A stretch of 64,000 nt of DNA from JAFGPL01 sp963781805. GTDB taxonomy: Bacteria; Bacteroidota; Bacteroidia; Bacteroidales; UBA10428. Made by a program: the position numbers and the translations under genes. The stretch is taken from NCBI GenBank assembly GCA_963781805.1, contig CAWAHF010000004.1:5208001-5272000 (forward strand), in the 5' to 3' direction. The notes beneath the pieces were generated by a model, which saw only the letters and a list, made by a program, of their open reading frames with translations, did no database searches and was not told the origin of the DNA. How positions within the stretch are numbered: position 1 is the stretch's first letter; each line of letters begins with the position of its first letter. Positions 32,822 to 41,474 of this stretch are shown here, piece by piece.

Positions 32822-34801
32822 TCAATGTGCAACAGAAATTTTCATACTCTTCACATACGTACCAGACGTTATCTTACATATGTACATTCCGTCAGCAAGT
32901 GAAATACCATTATTATTCACCGACCATACAATGGAATGTTCTCCTGCTGCAAGATTTTCATTTAGCAGATTTAGTATATGTTTTCCGCTTAAATCATACA
33001 AATCAACAGAGGTATTTGAAGACTCGGGCAGATCAAACCTGAGGGTAGCTTCTGAAACAACCGGATTTGGATAGTTCTCCAAAAGCATCCTGGTTTCAGT
33101 GATTTGTTCATCAAATGAAGTTGGAATAGTAGTTCCCTTTTTGGTATAAAACTTCAAACCTTCTACCCTGTTTCCGGAATACTCAAAGGTAGATTCCACT
33201 TCGCAGATATTAAGGGCAAAACTGTAGTCACCCGATCGGTTCAAAGTCTTAACCAGCAATTTGTTCTCACCCTGTTTTATGTTTACTGTCTTAATCTCGT
33301 TTTTAATTTGGCTATCAAGGTACTCTCTTGTACCTGTAAAGGTGTACACTTTTTCTCCATTGATATATACAATCATATCATCATCTGAACCCACCCAAAG
33401 CTCAGCCTGTTGGTCTTTTGGAGCATAAAAATAAGTATATGCATATGAAATTACATTGGAAGCTCCATTATAATAACTAAGTAAATCAATTCGATCATCA
33501 AAAAAGTAAACTGGCTGGGAAAATCCGTTTTCTCCTGCTACAGGTTCGAGAGATGCTTCACCCGCAATTTGTTCGGTAGACATATTGATACTGTTGAAGG
33601 TGCCTGATAATAACCAGGTTCTGTTGCTCTGTCCATAAACTCCATTTACATTGGAAATATTTTTTTTCATAGGCTTCTTCACCTGATCGATTGTGGCACC
33701 AACAACTTCTATTTTATTTGGATCATTAGTTCCTAACCCTACTTTTTCTGCAAGTGTTATATGCGCAATATCATCCGGATTCATTTCGAAAATTCTTGCG
33801 CATACATTATCTACTGCAACCGGATCTTTTCCGGCAAGCACCGTATTAAATCTAACCTGGTTACCCGGGCTGTATGTTTTACTGGTCTGTAGACACATCA
33901 CCGCATCAATGACCACAAAGTCAATTTTTGCAATGGAGCATAAATCTACTATTTCCTCTGTTGTCCATCTTCTGTGTCCAACATCATGTACCAGACCTTT
34001 ATAATAGGCGCTGCCTGCCATTTTATTGTATCCATAATAACAACCCGGCGCTGTACCAATCTGATTCTTTAAAGCGCTGGTTATTCCCGTATCATGAATT
34101 TTTAATACCGGAACCGAAATATATACATCAGCGTCTAATTCTGCCTTATTCACCTTGTATTTATATTCATGAGGAGCAGCTGTGCCCTTTAAGCCAAGAT
34201 TTTCATCTACCAAATCGCTATAAGATTGATTAAGATTGTACAAACTTAAGTTTATGCCGGAAAGATATGGATCTGTCAATAAGTCGCGGTATCCCGAATA
34301 TTGCCATACACTAATGGAACTGGTCACATCATCATTGTCACGGGCTGAACCTTCACCAATAATAATGGTGACATCCCCCTCCGCAAAATCATTTATAACT
34401 TTGACCAGCGCCTTAACGACTCTTACATCGGTATTTTCTCCCTGTCCTGACGGGCTGTTTTTACCTACCAGGTTTACCTTAATCATTACTTTATCCCCCT
34501 TTTTGATGACTCCATCGAGTCCGCCCTGTAGCTCAACTGCTTTACGAACCATATTTTCTATTTGATCATAATCCGGATCAACATTTCTGCTTACCTGGGC
34601 GCTGAGACCCGAATAGTCGGATGGAACAATAGCTACTTTTGTAGCAGGATAATCGAATGTATCGAATGCTGATTCCAATCTGTATGTGCCTTCTTCAATC
34701 GCAGTACTTACCGAAGTGGTTAAATCCCAGCAAATAGCTCCTACGGCTGATAATGCTATGGTTATTCCCACTAATCTTTTTCTGATAGTTGCAAACCTCA
34801 T
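32822..34801 (-). CDS. DUF362 protein fused to a lectin-like domain and T9SS tag
   Basis: A 659-residue exported protein. The DUF362 domain (about 50-380) contains KGDKVMIKVNLVGKNSPSGQ, ISVPVLKIHDTGITSALKNQ-like text and KDPVAVDNVCARIFEMNP; its activity is unknown, though relatives often bind iron-sulfur clusters. No ferredoxin cysteines are seen. A beta-sandwich domain (about 440-560; YFYAPKDQQAELWVGSDDDM, VYINGEKVY) of the PA14/GH2-accessory type follows, then a T9SS sorting domain (NYPNPVVSEATLRF to the end). It lies 31 bp after the permease gene and may share its transcript. Confidence 0.8.
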   Translation of the reverse strand: MRFATIRKRLVGITIALSAVGAICWDLTTSVSTAIEEGTYRLESAFDTFDYPATKVAIVPSDYSGLSAQVSRNVDPDYDQIENMVRKAVELQGGLDGVIKKGDKVMIKVNLVGKNSPSGQGENTDVRVVKALVKVINDFAEGDVTIIIGEGSARDNDDVTSSISVWQYSGYRDLLTDPYLSGINLSLYNLNQSYSDLVDENLGLKGTAAPHEYKYKVNKAELDADVYISVPVLKIHDTGITSALKNQIGTAPGCYYGYNKMAGSAYYKGLVHDVGHRRWTTEEIVDLCSIAKIDFVVIDAVMCLQTSKTYSPGNQVRFNTVLAGKDPVAVDNVCARIFEMNPDDIAHITLAEKVGLGTNDPNKIEVVGATIDQVKKPMKKNISNVNGVYGQSNRTWLLSGTFNSINMSTEQIAGEASLEPVAGENGFSQPVYFFDDRIDLLSYYNGASNVISYAYTYFYAPKDQQAELWVGSDDDMIVYINGEKVYTFTGTREYLDSQIKNEIKTVNIKQGENKLLVKTLNRSGDYSFALNICEVESTFEYSGNRVEGLKFYTKKGTTIPTSFDEQITETRMLLENYPNPVVSEATLRFDLPESSNTSVDLYDLSGKHILNLLNENLAAGEHSIVWSVNNNGISLADGMYICKITSGTYVKSMKISVAH

Positions 34802-34832
34802 TGCTGTAATAAATTTAAGTGAATATGCATAG

Positions 34833-35807
34833 TTAACAAAAGTTATATATTAATCCAAGGAAGCATGCTCCTATTACACCAACAGCGATGTAAATTAGAA
34901 AGATTTTAAAATTAAAGGCCGTATGCATTAATACCAAATTTGAAATTTTTGTGATAGGACCGGAAATGAAAAATGCCAAAACCGCACCATGCGGCATACC
35001 CATATTGGCTAGTTCCTGAACAACCGGGATAGCCGCACCGCCGCAAACATAAAAGGGAATACCTGCACCTGTGGAAAAGAGAACCGAAAGAAAATCATTA
35101 CCATGAAACAATTTCAACATCAGGTTGGGGGGAGTAAGAATTTTTACGGCTGCTGCTAGAATAATTGCCAGAAAAAAGAATTTACTGATATATTTTGTCA
35201 TTTTAAAAAGTTCGGATCCAAAATGCTTCAAAAATTCTCCGTTGGTTGGTTGTTGCGCTGAGAAAAATTTAGAATTATTGTGCTCGCTTTTAATGACAAA
35301 TTCCGGATTAAGCAACTTTTTATTTAACAGCCACAGGGTTGTAAAACCTGCAAGCATACCTAATACAAAAGCAGCAATTGTCCTGGCAATGGCCAGTTTC
35401 AGACCAAATGCTCCGGCGGTGAGCAGAAAAAGATTGGGATCAATCAGGGGAGATGAAACCAGAAATGCCATAATTACCGGCAACGGGGTTCCGGCTATAA
35501 AAAACGCAGCTGCCAACGGAATCACAATGTAACTTCCAAGGGGTGATACAACACCAATAAGCGCAGCCAGCAAAATTGAAATGTTGTTTTTATTTTGAAA
35601 AAACATTGCAATTTGCCTCTTTGAAAGGTACACTTTGATAAATGATGTAATTATGATGCCTGCAACCAGATACGGCCATAGATTATTCAGCAAAGCAATG
35701 GCTTCTATCAAAATCTTTCTGGTATAACTTCCACTGAAGTGATTGAGAAAGTTGATGTAGAAATTTTTTAAAAAATTTATCTGTAGGTAATCAAGAGTAA
35801 ACCCCAT
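34833..35807 (-). CDS. Permease, UPF0718/ArsP-type family
   Basis: A 324-residue integral membrane protein with about eight to nine membrane segments in two homologous halves; the motifs GVVSPLGSYIVIPLAAAFFI and GIPFYVCGGAAIPVVQELA, each with a S/G-rich break before a cysteine or glycine, are typical of the permease family related to ArsP and to predicted sulfur or organoarsenical transporters. Substrate unknown. No arsenic genes are adjacent. Oriented with pepD upstream and DUF362 downstream. Confidence 0.8.
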   Translation of the reverse strand: MGFTLDYLQINFLKNFYINFLNHFSGSYTRKILIEAIALLNNLWPYLVAGIIITSFIKVYLSKRQIAMFFQNKNNISILLAALIGVVSPLGSYIVIPLAAAFFIAGTPLPVIMAFLVSSPLIDPNLFLLTAGAFGLKLAIARTIAAFVLGMLAGFTTLWLLNKKLLNPEFVIKSEHNNSKFFSAQQPTNGEFLKHFGSELFKMTKYISKFFFLAIILAAAVKILTPPNLMLKLFHGNDFLSVLFSTGAGIPFYVCGGAAIPVVQELANMGMPHGAVLAFFISGPITKISNLVLMHTAFNFKIFLIYIAVGVIGACFLGLIYNFC

Positions 35808-35909
35808 GTGGCTGTTTACGGTTTTTATATACTAAATGTTCCGGCGAATAAGCAATAAATTTAGTCCGGTTCTATATTGGATTAAGCTTGAGGACTAATC
35901 CGGCTAAAT

Positions 35910-37373
35910 TTAATTTTCTTCAGGGATATTTTTCAAAACTGATGTTAATAAATCCCAGTATTTTTTCACCGAATGAATATCCACTCTTTCATCGGGTGAA
36001 TGGGCGCCCAGAATGGTCGGACCAAATGAAATCATGTCGAGCCAGGGATATTTTTCGAGGAATAATCCACATTCCAAACCTGCATGAATTGCTCTGACTT
36101 TTGGTTCTTTCCCAAATAGTTTTACATATTCCTGTTGGGTAAGATGTAATATTTCGGAATCGGTATTAGGCTGCCAGCCAGGATATCCGTCTGTATGATC
36201 AACATTTGCCCTGGCAAGCTCAAAAATACTTCTTACTGTATTGGCGATATTCTGTTTTTCGGTTTCCACCGAACTTCTTTGGCTGGTAGCAATGGTTGCC
36301 GTATAATGATTGGTGAATTTTACCGACGCAAGATTTGTGGAAGTTTCAACCAGATCTTTAATCGATCTGCTCATGTTTATCACTCCATGGGGACATCCGT
36401 AAAGAACATTCAATAATCTGCGCTGAAATTTTCTTTTCAAAACCAGAACCGGTAAATCGGTAGCTTTCAATTCAAGGGTTAACCCCGGTTCAGTTACATG
36501 TTGCTCGTTTTTAATGGCAATTTCAAACTGTCTGAATTCTTCTGTAAGCTTCTGTGAATTCGAACGATCGGTGGTAATAACTGCATTTGCTTCACGGGGA
36601 ATGGCATTTTTCAGGTTTCCGGCTTCAAAACCGGCTATCCTTATAGTCATTCTTCTGCTTAATGTCCAGAGAAAACGGTTAAGGATTTTGATCGAATTGC
36701 CCCGGCCTTTATTTATATCATCACCGGAATGACCGCCAGTAAGTCCTGAAATACTTATTTTGAATGCAACGGAATTGCCCGGTACCTTTTTCGTCTTATA
36801 ATGCATATTTGCAATGGTATCCATACCTCCGGCACATCCGATAAATAGTTCTCCTTCATCTTCCGAATCCAGATTTAATAATATTTTGCTGCTGATAAAT
36901 TCAGGTTTCAGATTAAAGGCTCCCTTTAATCCTAGCTCTTCTTCTACCGTGAAAAGACATTCCAGGGGGCCATGCATAATCTGGGTATCGGTTAGAATAG
37001 CAAGCTGACTTGCAATTCCAATACCATTATCGGCTCCAAGGGTAGTATCTTTGGCTTTCACCCAACTGTTTTTAATAACAGGCTGAATTGGATCGGTATC
37101 GAAGTTATGAGAAGAGGTACTGTTTTTTTCTGCCACCATATCTACATGACTTTGGAGACAAACACTCTTTTTCTTTTCAAAGCCTTTGGTAGCAGGTTTC
37201 CGGATAACTACATTTCCCACTTCATCACTTGAAGTTTCCAGATTATGTTTTTGGCCGAATTTAATCAGGTAGTCAACAATTTTTGCTTCCTGGGTCAATC
37301 TGCGCGGAATTTTACAAATTTCATCAAAATAGTTCCAAATATTCTCTGGTTCTAATCCTTCTAGACTTTTCAT
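35910..37373 (-). CDS. pepD: Aminoacyl-histidine dipeptidase (PepD, M20 family)
   Basis: A 487-residue cytosolic dinuclear-zinc dipeptidase that splits Xaa-His and other dipeptides. M20 motifs are visible: QSHVDMVAEKN (metal His-Asp), ADNGIGIA, FTVEEELGLKGA (catalytic and metal Glu), LNLDSEDEGEL, GGHSGDDI and the late GLECG and LGAHSPDERV. Length is normal. It is separated by about 100 bp from the permease downstream; a joint function is not evident. Confidence 0.93.
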   Translation of the reverse strand: MKSLEGLEPENIWNYFDEICKIPRRLTQEAKIVDYLIKFGQKHNLETSSDEVGNVVIRKPATKGFEKKKSVCLQSHVDMVAEKNSTSSHNFDTDPIQPVIKNSWVKAKDTTLGADNGIGIASQLAILTDTQIMHGPLECLFTVEEELGLKGAFNLKPEFISSKILLNLDSEDEGELFIGCAGGMDTIANMHYKTKKVPGNSVAFKISISGLTGGHSGDDINKGRGNSIKILNRFLWTLSRRMTIRIAGFEAGNLKNAIPREANAVITTDRSNSQKLTEEFRQFEIAIKNEQHVTEPGLTLELKATDLPVLVLKRKFQRRLLNVLYGCPHGVINMSRSIKDLVETSTNLASVKFTNHYTATIATSQRSSVETEKQNIANTVRSIFELARANVDHTDGYPGWQPNTDSEILHLTQQEYVKLFGKEPKVRAIHAGLECGLFLEKYPWLDMISFGPTILGAHSPDERVDIHSVKKYWDLLTSVLKNIPEEN

Positions 37374-37683
37374 ATACGATGTAAAATAGGTATCTTAAAA
37401 CGCCGGCAAAAATACACTAACAAATTATATGTGCAAGTGAAATATTGTCTTTTTATGAATATATATCAACAAATAGTTCTAAAGTTCCAAAACTTTAATA
37501 TGTCGAGAGAAAATGCATTTGTTTATAGACAAGCATGAAAAATATTTGAGTTTGGAGAACAAATTTTTAATAAAAGTCCGATCTGTAACCTGTATTTTTA
37601 AAATAATTTCAACTGACCGTAAATTAATTAAGATTTTACTTTATTTTTAAATTCGATTTAAAATCCTTCAAAAATTTATATTT
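37374..37683. other. Intergenic, no gene seen
   Basis: AT-rich stretch upstream of pepD and of the nfeD remnant on opposite strands, so it probably carries divergent promoters. No strong -7 consensus, repeat or RNA gene was recognized. Confidence 0.5.
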
Positions 37684-38114
37684 GTTAGACAGGATAAGTT
37701 TTTTTCACCACCCGTCATCTGGTTCTTTATCGGATTAGCGTTGTTTTTACTCGAATTAATTATTCCGGGCTTGGTAATCATTTTTTTCGGTGCCGGAGCA
37801 TGGATAACTGCCATACTATGCTTAGAATTCGATATGGGAATGAATACGCAGGTAAAGCAGCCGAAATTGAATTTGTAGCCAATGCAACAGCCAAAGGAAT
37901 CAGGGCAATAGTCAACGTTATCAACGAACAGGGCGGTTACGATGCAGTGAACCTGAGAATTGCCTATCAATACCTGAATGAATCCGGTAAACTGGCAGGA
38001 ACAAATAATACCCTGATTATACCTTCAAACCTTTCTGATATTTCGAGTATCATTGCTTCAGCAACTTCTGTATTCCAGACGATTAACAAGGATAAGAAAC
38101 AGACTTCACATTAG
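37684..38114 (+). pseudogene. nfeD-slipin deletion remnant
   Basis: The first part reads, in one frame to TAG at 37878, SPPVIWFFIGLALFLLELII and GAGAWITAILC, the N-terminal membrane region of NfeD. From about 37825 a different frame reads EYAGKAAEIEFVANATAKGI, NVINEQGGYDAVNLRIAYQY and NNTLIIPSNLSDISSIIASA, the C-terminal end of an SPFH/slipin protein. NfeD and SPFH genes normally form a two-gene operon; here the end of nfeD and the start of the slipin gene are missing, so one internal deletion joined them out of frame. The operon terminator downstream is still present. Confidence 0.8.
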
Positions 38115-38121
38115 ATTAGCG

Positions 38122-38166
38122 AAAAACAGGCAAACGGAGAAGATAGGACTTTGTATGCCTGTTTTT
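38122..38166 (+). terminator. Intrinsic terminator after the slipin remnant
   Basis: AAAAACAGGCA ... TGCCTGTTTTT with a T-rich tail, an 11-bp stem with a 23-base loop. It would end plus-strand transcripts from the nfeD-slipin locus and, read the other way, GH78 transcripts. Confidence 0.75.
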
Positions 38167-38242
38167 GTTATTTTTTCAACTAACAGCCTGATTTCAAACT
38201 TTAATTGATCATTCCGTATAAATCTTTATGTCGTTATTCAAA

Positions 38243-41020
38243 TTATTTATGTTCAGGATTCTCAAGAACCACATGCCTTTTTGCAGATCGCTTCAACGTA
38301 TGATTACCCGATCCAATTTCCCCTGCAAAGATGTAATTTCCTTCTTCAGTTCCGTTTAATTTCAAACCATCAACGATCACTTCTGTCCCCGAAGTACCAC
38401 TTTTAGGAACATATACTTTTGCCTTTACATTATCGGGCAGAACGAGGGTCATTGTAAACAGTGTATCAGTGCGTGTCCAACTAATTGCAATATCTCCGCG
38501 GTCAGTAGGCAGAATACCCTGGGCATGTCCGAGCTTTTGCTTAAAATCCAGTGGTTTTACTTGAATAAGTTCATGTTGGGGTTTCAAGGGTTTTATGCCG
38601 AGAATATATTCCTCGATGCCCAGTAACCCGACAGCTCCCCATGGGTGCGACAGGCTTAGGTCATTGGTGTTGGCATCCCATGATTCCCAGGTGGCTGTTC
38701 CTCCCAAAGAGATAATTTTTGCCCATCCATCCCAATCGCTATTTGTATATAAATTAATCAAATGAGGTCCTTCGTCCGCCGTTCCAATTGCTTCTGGTAA
38801 CCATCTCAAGGTAACCATACCCACACTCATTTTTTTATCTTTTATTACCTTAACAATTGAATCAAGATTTTCTTCAGGTGCAATACCCATGGCTAATGGA
38901 AACATATTTGCATGCTGTGAGACGTGGGTGCTTTGGGTTTGGTTTGATTTCAGGCCGTCAATATAAACACCCTGGGCATTGATTAATTTATTATTCATAG
39001 CTTTCTTCATATCCAATGCCTTTTGATGGTACTTTGTTTGATCGGCTGTACTATCAAGCACTTCAGCAATTTTTGCAATAGTTACAAAATCGGTATAGGC
39101 ATATGCATCGATCACGGTACGGGATTCAGCGGTCATATCGTACCCGTACCTCATTTGGGCAGGCCAGTCAATAATTCCAAACAGATAAGGCCCACCGCCA
39201 CCGGCAAGATTATGAATCAATCCGGTTGAGCTGTTTCTGTAAGTGTCTACATATTCAGCAATCTTTTTCAGCCTGTTATAGTTATTTCTCAGAAATTCTA
39301 TGTTTCCGGTCTGCATGTAATAATCCCAGACCCAGACAAGATACATCTGAGTATAATCCGGAATATCCCGTTTACCATCCACATTCGGGTAAACTGCATT
39401 CAATCTTCCATCGGGCCAGTATTGATCCTGTGAATCGAGGAATTCCCGAAGGATTCTTAAATTCATTGTCCGATCATACATGGTGGTCATTGAGGGCACT
39501 GCTTCAGACCATGAATCTCCCAAAAAGCCGCCCTTTTCTCTTGTTGGGGTATCGACAAAGCTTTCCTGTGAACCAAGGATTAATGAGTGTTTCATTAAAT
39601 TCCACACCCGGTTCAGCATATCGTTGGATGAATGGAAATCAGAACGTGATGGGTCCAGCTCATAATGCCGGCTAATAAATCTGACATTTTTGGTGGTCAA
39701 TGCATTGGGGGAATTATCCACCTGAAAATATCGCATTCCCAGATATACATAAGGTTTAAATACTGCGTCAACGCTATCAAGGATAAAATAATAGCTCATA
39801 TTGGTTTGCTGGGTTGTAGTTGTTGAAACTGTACCATCTGCATTAAGGGTAAAACCACCCCGCATATTTATAACTGTGCCGGGCATACCTCCTGAGAAGT
39901 CGATCACAGGAACGCCTGCATATACTTTTCCCAAATCAATAACATATTTTCCATTTCCAAGATTTGTTACTGAAGCCGGAATGATTTCCTCCTCGATAAG
40001 ACGGCTCAGATTTGACTGAAGAACACCCGTCCAGGGCGATACCGGTTGATTACCAATTTCAACAGCCGGTGACCATTCAAAATCGTCATAACTTTTGGTA
40101 TTCCATTCGGAAATAACCTGGCTTCCATCAATTCGATCCACAAAACCAATTCCTTCGCCATTTCTGGTTGGTTGCCCTGTCTTCCAGTACAAAGCCTGTT
40201 TTTGTTTCCAGGTGGAATCTGTACCGATTATCATCGAGGTTGTATCGGAGAATTCAATAATCGTTTTTAGCAGAAATCCCCGGGTGCTGGTCGGTCTTCC
40301 CTGACCGCCACCGTACCAGTGTGTGAGGCATGCAAAAGTATTATCGGTATTCGACGATAACGCTGAGGTAATATCATATGCTTCATAATATTGATATTGC
40401 GGATACTGATAGGGGAGGCCTTTCCCAATCAGATTGCCATTCAGGTACAATTCATAGTTATGAACCGCGGTAACATAGACGGTGGCTCTCCGAACGGTTT
40501 TTTCAGGAAGCGAAAACTTTTTACGGAAATAGGTGTAGTCCTCATTCGTTGAATTGTCTCTTTTTATCCATTTGGCCCCGATCCAGTCGTTGTTGGTTAA
40601 CAAACCCGTTTCGAACGTGGCAACTGCTGAAAAATGACTTGCATTGCCGTCTTTGTCCCAGATTTTAACCTTCCAGTAATAACGAGAAGCGGCCGATAAG
40701 GTATCGCCTTCGTAATAAACGTAATTCTGCATTCTCGAACTGATCTTTCTGCTATTCCAACAATCTGCATCAGTTTCATTTAACTTATCCAGAGATGTAG
40801 CAACCAGTATCTGGTATGCAGTCTGAATTTCATTATCATCCGGATCGTTCATGTACCATCCAAAATAGGGGTTGGCACACGTTCCCACCGGATTTATTTT
40901 ATCAAAACATCTTAAATGACCAGGCGCGTCCTGAGCATGACTGATTATTCCTAAAGAATTGAATAACAGGAGTAGTAGTAAGAGGTTTAATTTCCGTTTC
41001 GAAAAAAATAATGATTTCAT
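38243..41020 (-). CDS. GH78 alpha-L-rhamnosidase
   Basis: A 925-residue secreted enzyme (signal peptide about 1-29). It has the bacterial rhamnosidase layout: N-terminal beta domains (YFGWYMNDPDDNEIQTAYQI, WIGAKWIKRD, YVTAVHNYELYLNG), the (alpha/alpha)6 barrel with DTPTREKGGFLGDSWSEAV, which carries the conserved acidic pair region, WDYYMQTGNIEFL, WESWDANTNDLSLSHPWGAV, and a C-terminal beta domain. It removes alpha-rhamnose, here plausibly from RG-I fragments made by PL11. It is 5 kb from the PUL operon and probably separately transcribed. Confidence 0.93.
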   Translation of the reverse strand: MKSLFFSKRKLNLLLLLLLFNSLGIISHAQDAPGHLRCFDKINPVGTCANPYFGWYMNDPDDNEIQTAYQILVATSLDKLNETDADCWNSRKISSRMQNYVYYEGDTLSAASRYYWKVKIWDKDGNASHFSAVATFETGLLTNNDWIGAKWIKRDNSTNEDYTYFRKKFSLPEKTVRRATVYVTAVHNYELYLNGNLIGKGLPYQYPQYQYYEAYDITSALSSNTDNTFACLTHWYGGGQGRPTSTRGFLLKTIIEFSDTTSMIIGTDSTWKQKQALYWKTGQPTRNGEGIGFVDRIDGSQVISEWNTKSYDDFEWSPAVEIGNQPVSPWTGVLQSNLSRLIEEEIIPASVTNLGNGKYVIDLGKVYAGVPVIDFSGGMPGTVINMRGGFTLNADGTVSTTTTQQTNMSYYFILDSVDAVFKPYVYLGMRYFQVDNSPNALTTKNVRFISRHYELDPSRSDFHSSNDMLNRVWNLMKHSLILGSQESFVDTPTREKGGFLGDSWSEAVPSMTTMYDRTMNLRILREFLDSQDQYWPDGRLNAVYPNVDGKRDIPDYTQMYLVWVWDYYMQTGNIEFLRNNYNRLKKIAEYVDTYRNSSTGLIHNLAGGGGPYLFGIIDWPAQMRYGYDMTAESRTVIDAYAYTDFVTIAKIAEVLDSTADQTKYHQKALDMKKAMNNKLINAQGVYIDGLKSNQTQSTHVSQHANMFPLAMGIAPEENLDSIVKVIKDKKMSVGMVTLRWLPEAIGTADEGPHLINLYTNSDWDGWAKIISLGGTATWESWDANTNDLSLSHPWGAVGLLGIEEYILGIKPLKPQHELIQVKPLDFKQKLGHAQGILPTDRGDIAISWTRTDTLFTMTLVLPDNVKAKVYVPKSGTSGTEVIVDGLKLNGTEEGNYIFAGEIGSGNHTLKRSAKRHVVLENPEHK

Positions 41021-41474
41021 AATCGAATAGGTTTTGGTTTGGAAGTATGCTAATAAAATTGAAATTGATACCTGAAAATTTAAAGTTAATATTTAATTTA
41101 TAAAATCAGCCCCGATTTAGAAAAACCTGGAACGTCAATTTATTGAATTCCTTAGTTATTCCTGGTCGTCAGAATAATTCATCATTCATAATTCAATGTC
41201 GTTTAGTTAAGCATTTTCGTTTCTTTAGTCATGCTGAATTTAATTCAGCATCTCTACAAACCATCAGATCCTGAAATTAATTCAGGATGACATTACATAT
41301 TTGATCGTCTTAACTAAACGATTTTGATTCATAATTCTTAAAAATTTATAAATTATTCGGGTTAAGTCTGCTATTCAGGGGAGAATTGTAAAATAATGTG
41401 TAATTTCACTTCAATACTCTATTGACCACGAAATGAATTCTTTATTTTCATTTTTCACCTAAATTGGAAAATCA
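41021..41474. other. Divergent intergenic region between GH78 and the UPF0182 gene
   Basis: No gene. It should contain the promoters of both flanking genes. Its middle is occupied by the composite palindromic element at 41197-41323. Confidence 0.6.
41197..41323. repeat. Composite inverted-repeat element
   Basis: Perfect 12-bp ends CGTTTAGTTAAG (41200-41211) and CTTAACTAAACG (41309-41320) enclose two palindromes, ATGCTGAATTTAATTCAGCA plus T (41231-41251) and ATCCTGAAATTAATTCAGGA plus T (41268-41288). The ATGTCGTT edge is shared with the element at 17223. Confidence 0.75.
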
